Shown piece by piece: positions 4,588-5,371 of a DNA stretch of 5,371 bases. Position 1 is the first letter of the stretch. Every line of letters begins with the position of its first letter. The notes beneath the pieces are model-generated. The model searched no databases, was not told where the DNA came from, and saw only the letters and a program-made list of their open reading frames with translations. The DNA is from Pseudomonadota bacterium (GTDB taxonomy: Bacteria > Pseudomonadota > Gammaproteobacteria > Burkholderiales > Burkholderiaceae_D). A program made the position numbers and the translations under genes. Location: contig JAEWEK010000320.1 of NCBI GenBank assembly GCA_023389425.1, positions 1-5,371 on the forward strand, given 5' to 3'.

Positions 4588-5371
4588 ATGAATCCTGAAA
4601 TCGTATTGACGCAAGCCCTGTTGCCCGAAATCGAATCGCGCCTCGACCACAGCTACCACGTTCACCGCCTTTACCAGCAGGACGACGCCACGGCCTTCCT
4701 GCGGCAGCACGGCGCCTCCATCCGCGGCGTCGTCACCGGCGGCGCCAATGGCATCGCGAATGCGCACGTGGACCTGTTGCCCGCGCTCGACATCATCGCG
4801 ATCCATGGCGTGGGCACCGATGCGGTCGACCTGGCGTATGCGCGTGCGCGGAACATCCACGTCACCAATACGCCCGATGTCCTCAGCGCCGACGTCGCGG
4901 ATCTCGCGGTCGGGCTGATGATCGCAACGCTGCGCGGCGTAGCGACCGGCGACCGTTTCGTGCGTGCCGGGCAGTGGGGAAAAACGGCGCTGCCGCTGGC
5001 GCGCCGGGTCAGCGGCAAGCGCGTCGGCATCGCCGGCATGGGGCGGATCGGGCAGGCCATCGCGCGGCGCCTCGCCGGTTTCGATTGCGTGGTGTCGTAT
5101 TTCGGGCGGCGTCCGAACGACGCGCTGCCCTATTCATTCGAGCCGGACCTGCACCGGCTCGCCGCCGACAGCGACGTGCTGATCCTCGCCGCTTCGGCCA
5201 CGGATGGCAAGGCCATCGTCGACGCCAGCGTGCTCGATGCGCTCGGGCCTGAAGGGGTGTTCGTCAATATCGCCCGCGGCAAGCTGGTCGACGAGGAGGC
5301 GCTGGTGACAGCGCTGCGCGAGAAGCGCATCGCCGGCGCCGGCCTCGATGTCTTCGTCGACGAACCCCATG
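4588..5371 (+). CDS. D-isomer-specific 2-hydroxyacid dehydrogenase (glyoxylate/hydroxypyruvate reductase-like), 3' truncated by window
   Basis: The frame stays open for 261 codons to the right edge; family members have about 310-330 residues, so the last part is missing. It encodes a cytosolic NAD(P)-dependent reductase of 2-keto acids. Visible landmarks are IHGVGTDAVDL (about 71-81; the substrate loop usually reads GVGYDxID), NTPDVLSADVADLAVGLMI in the hinge region, the Rossmann loop GMGRIG (150-155), NIARGKLVDEEAL with the substrate-binding Arg230, and GLDVFVDEP with the catalytic-relay Glu259. The catalytic histidine lies beyond the window. The basic stretch YFGRRP at the end of the second Rossmann strand, instead of an acidic residue, points to NADPH preference, as in GhrA/GhrB-type reductases. 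The ATG at 4588 has no clear Shine-Dalgarno, but the spacing to the TATAAT box and the MNPEIVLTQALLPEIE beginning fit. Exact substrate (glyoxylate, hydroxypyruvate or another keto acid) is not resolved. Confidence 0.9.
   Translation, partial: MNPEIVLTQALLPEIESRLDHSYHVHRLYQQDDATAFLRQHGASIRGVVTGGANGIANAHVDLLPALDIIAIHGVGTDAVDLAYARARNIHVTNTPDVLSADVADLAVGLMIATLRGVATGDRFVRAGQWGKTALPLARRVSGKRVGIAGMGRIGQAIARRLAGFDCVVSYFGRRPNDALPYSFEPDLHRLAADSDVLILAASATDGKAIVDASVLDALGPEGVFVNIARGKLVDEEALVTALREKRIAGAGLDVFVDEPH

Noticed and set aside
3439..4860. Very long minus-strand open frame (473 codons) across the transporter and dehydrogenase.
   Set aside because: Composition is dominated by Arg, Asp, Gln and His with no motif, and it overlaps two well-supported plus-strand genes; it is a shadow frame.

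Overview
The window looks like chromosomal DNA of a GC-rich betaproteobacterium, most likely Burkholderiales and plausibly Oxalobacteraceae (Massilia/Duganella-like). This rests on codon use (one 60-base line of the transporter gene, 3721-3780, is 73% G+C by hand count) and on the style of the guaA, purU and ftsZ proteins. No search was run, so the taxonomic call is an inference.

Layout from left to right: (1) the last 33 codons of guaA (GMP synthase, +), followed by a strong intrinsic terminator. (2) A compact type II toxin-antitoxin operon of the TacA/TacT kind (+): a DUF1778 ribbon-helix-helix antitoxin overlapping a GNAT acetyltransferase toxin by ATGA. Its promoter carries a perfect 19-bp palindrome exactly between a consensus -35 and the -10, plus a third half-site in the leader. 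The cassette is clearly less GC-rich (38-40% in lines 661-780) than its surroundings and sits at the 3' end of guaA, a known integration site for genomic islands, so it looks acquired. (3) Convergent to it, on the minus strand, an FtsZ-family GTPase with intact GTP-binding and T7-loop motifs but no recognisable C-terminal peptide for FtsA/ZipA; it starts with TTG and lies outside any division cluster. (4) Upstream of it on the same strand, purU (formyltetrahydrofolate deformylase). (5) Divergent from purU, a complete BASS-family (bile acid:Na+ symporter/PanS-like) ten-helix transporter starting with GTG. (6) The first 261 codons of an NADP-type D-2-hydroxyacid dehydrogenase (glyoxylate/hydroxypyruvate reductase-like), running off the right edge, with its own promoter containing a perfect TATAAT box.

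Functionally the window is mostly housekeeping metabolism (GMP synthesis, formate release from 10-formyl-THF, organic-anion uptake, 2-keto-acid reduction) interrupted by a small accessory defence/stress cassette and an unusual FtsZ paralog. No rRNA, tRNA, CRISPR array or insertion sequence was seen. No stretch over about 220 bases lacks a gene. I do not see a wholly new multi-gene system. The features most deserving follow-up are the TA operator architecture, the tail-less FtsZ, and the changed sodium-site residues of the transporter.
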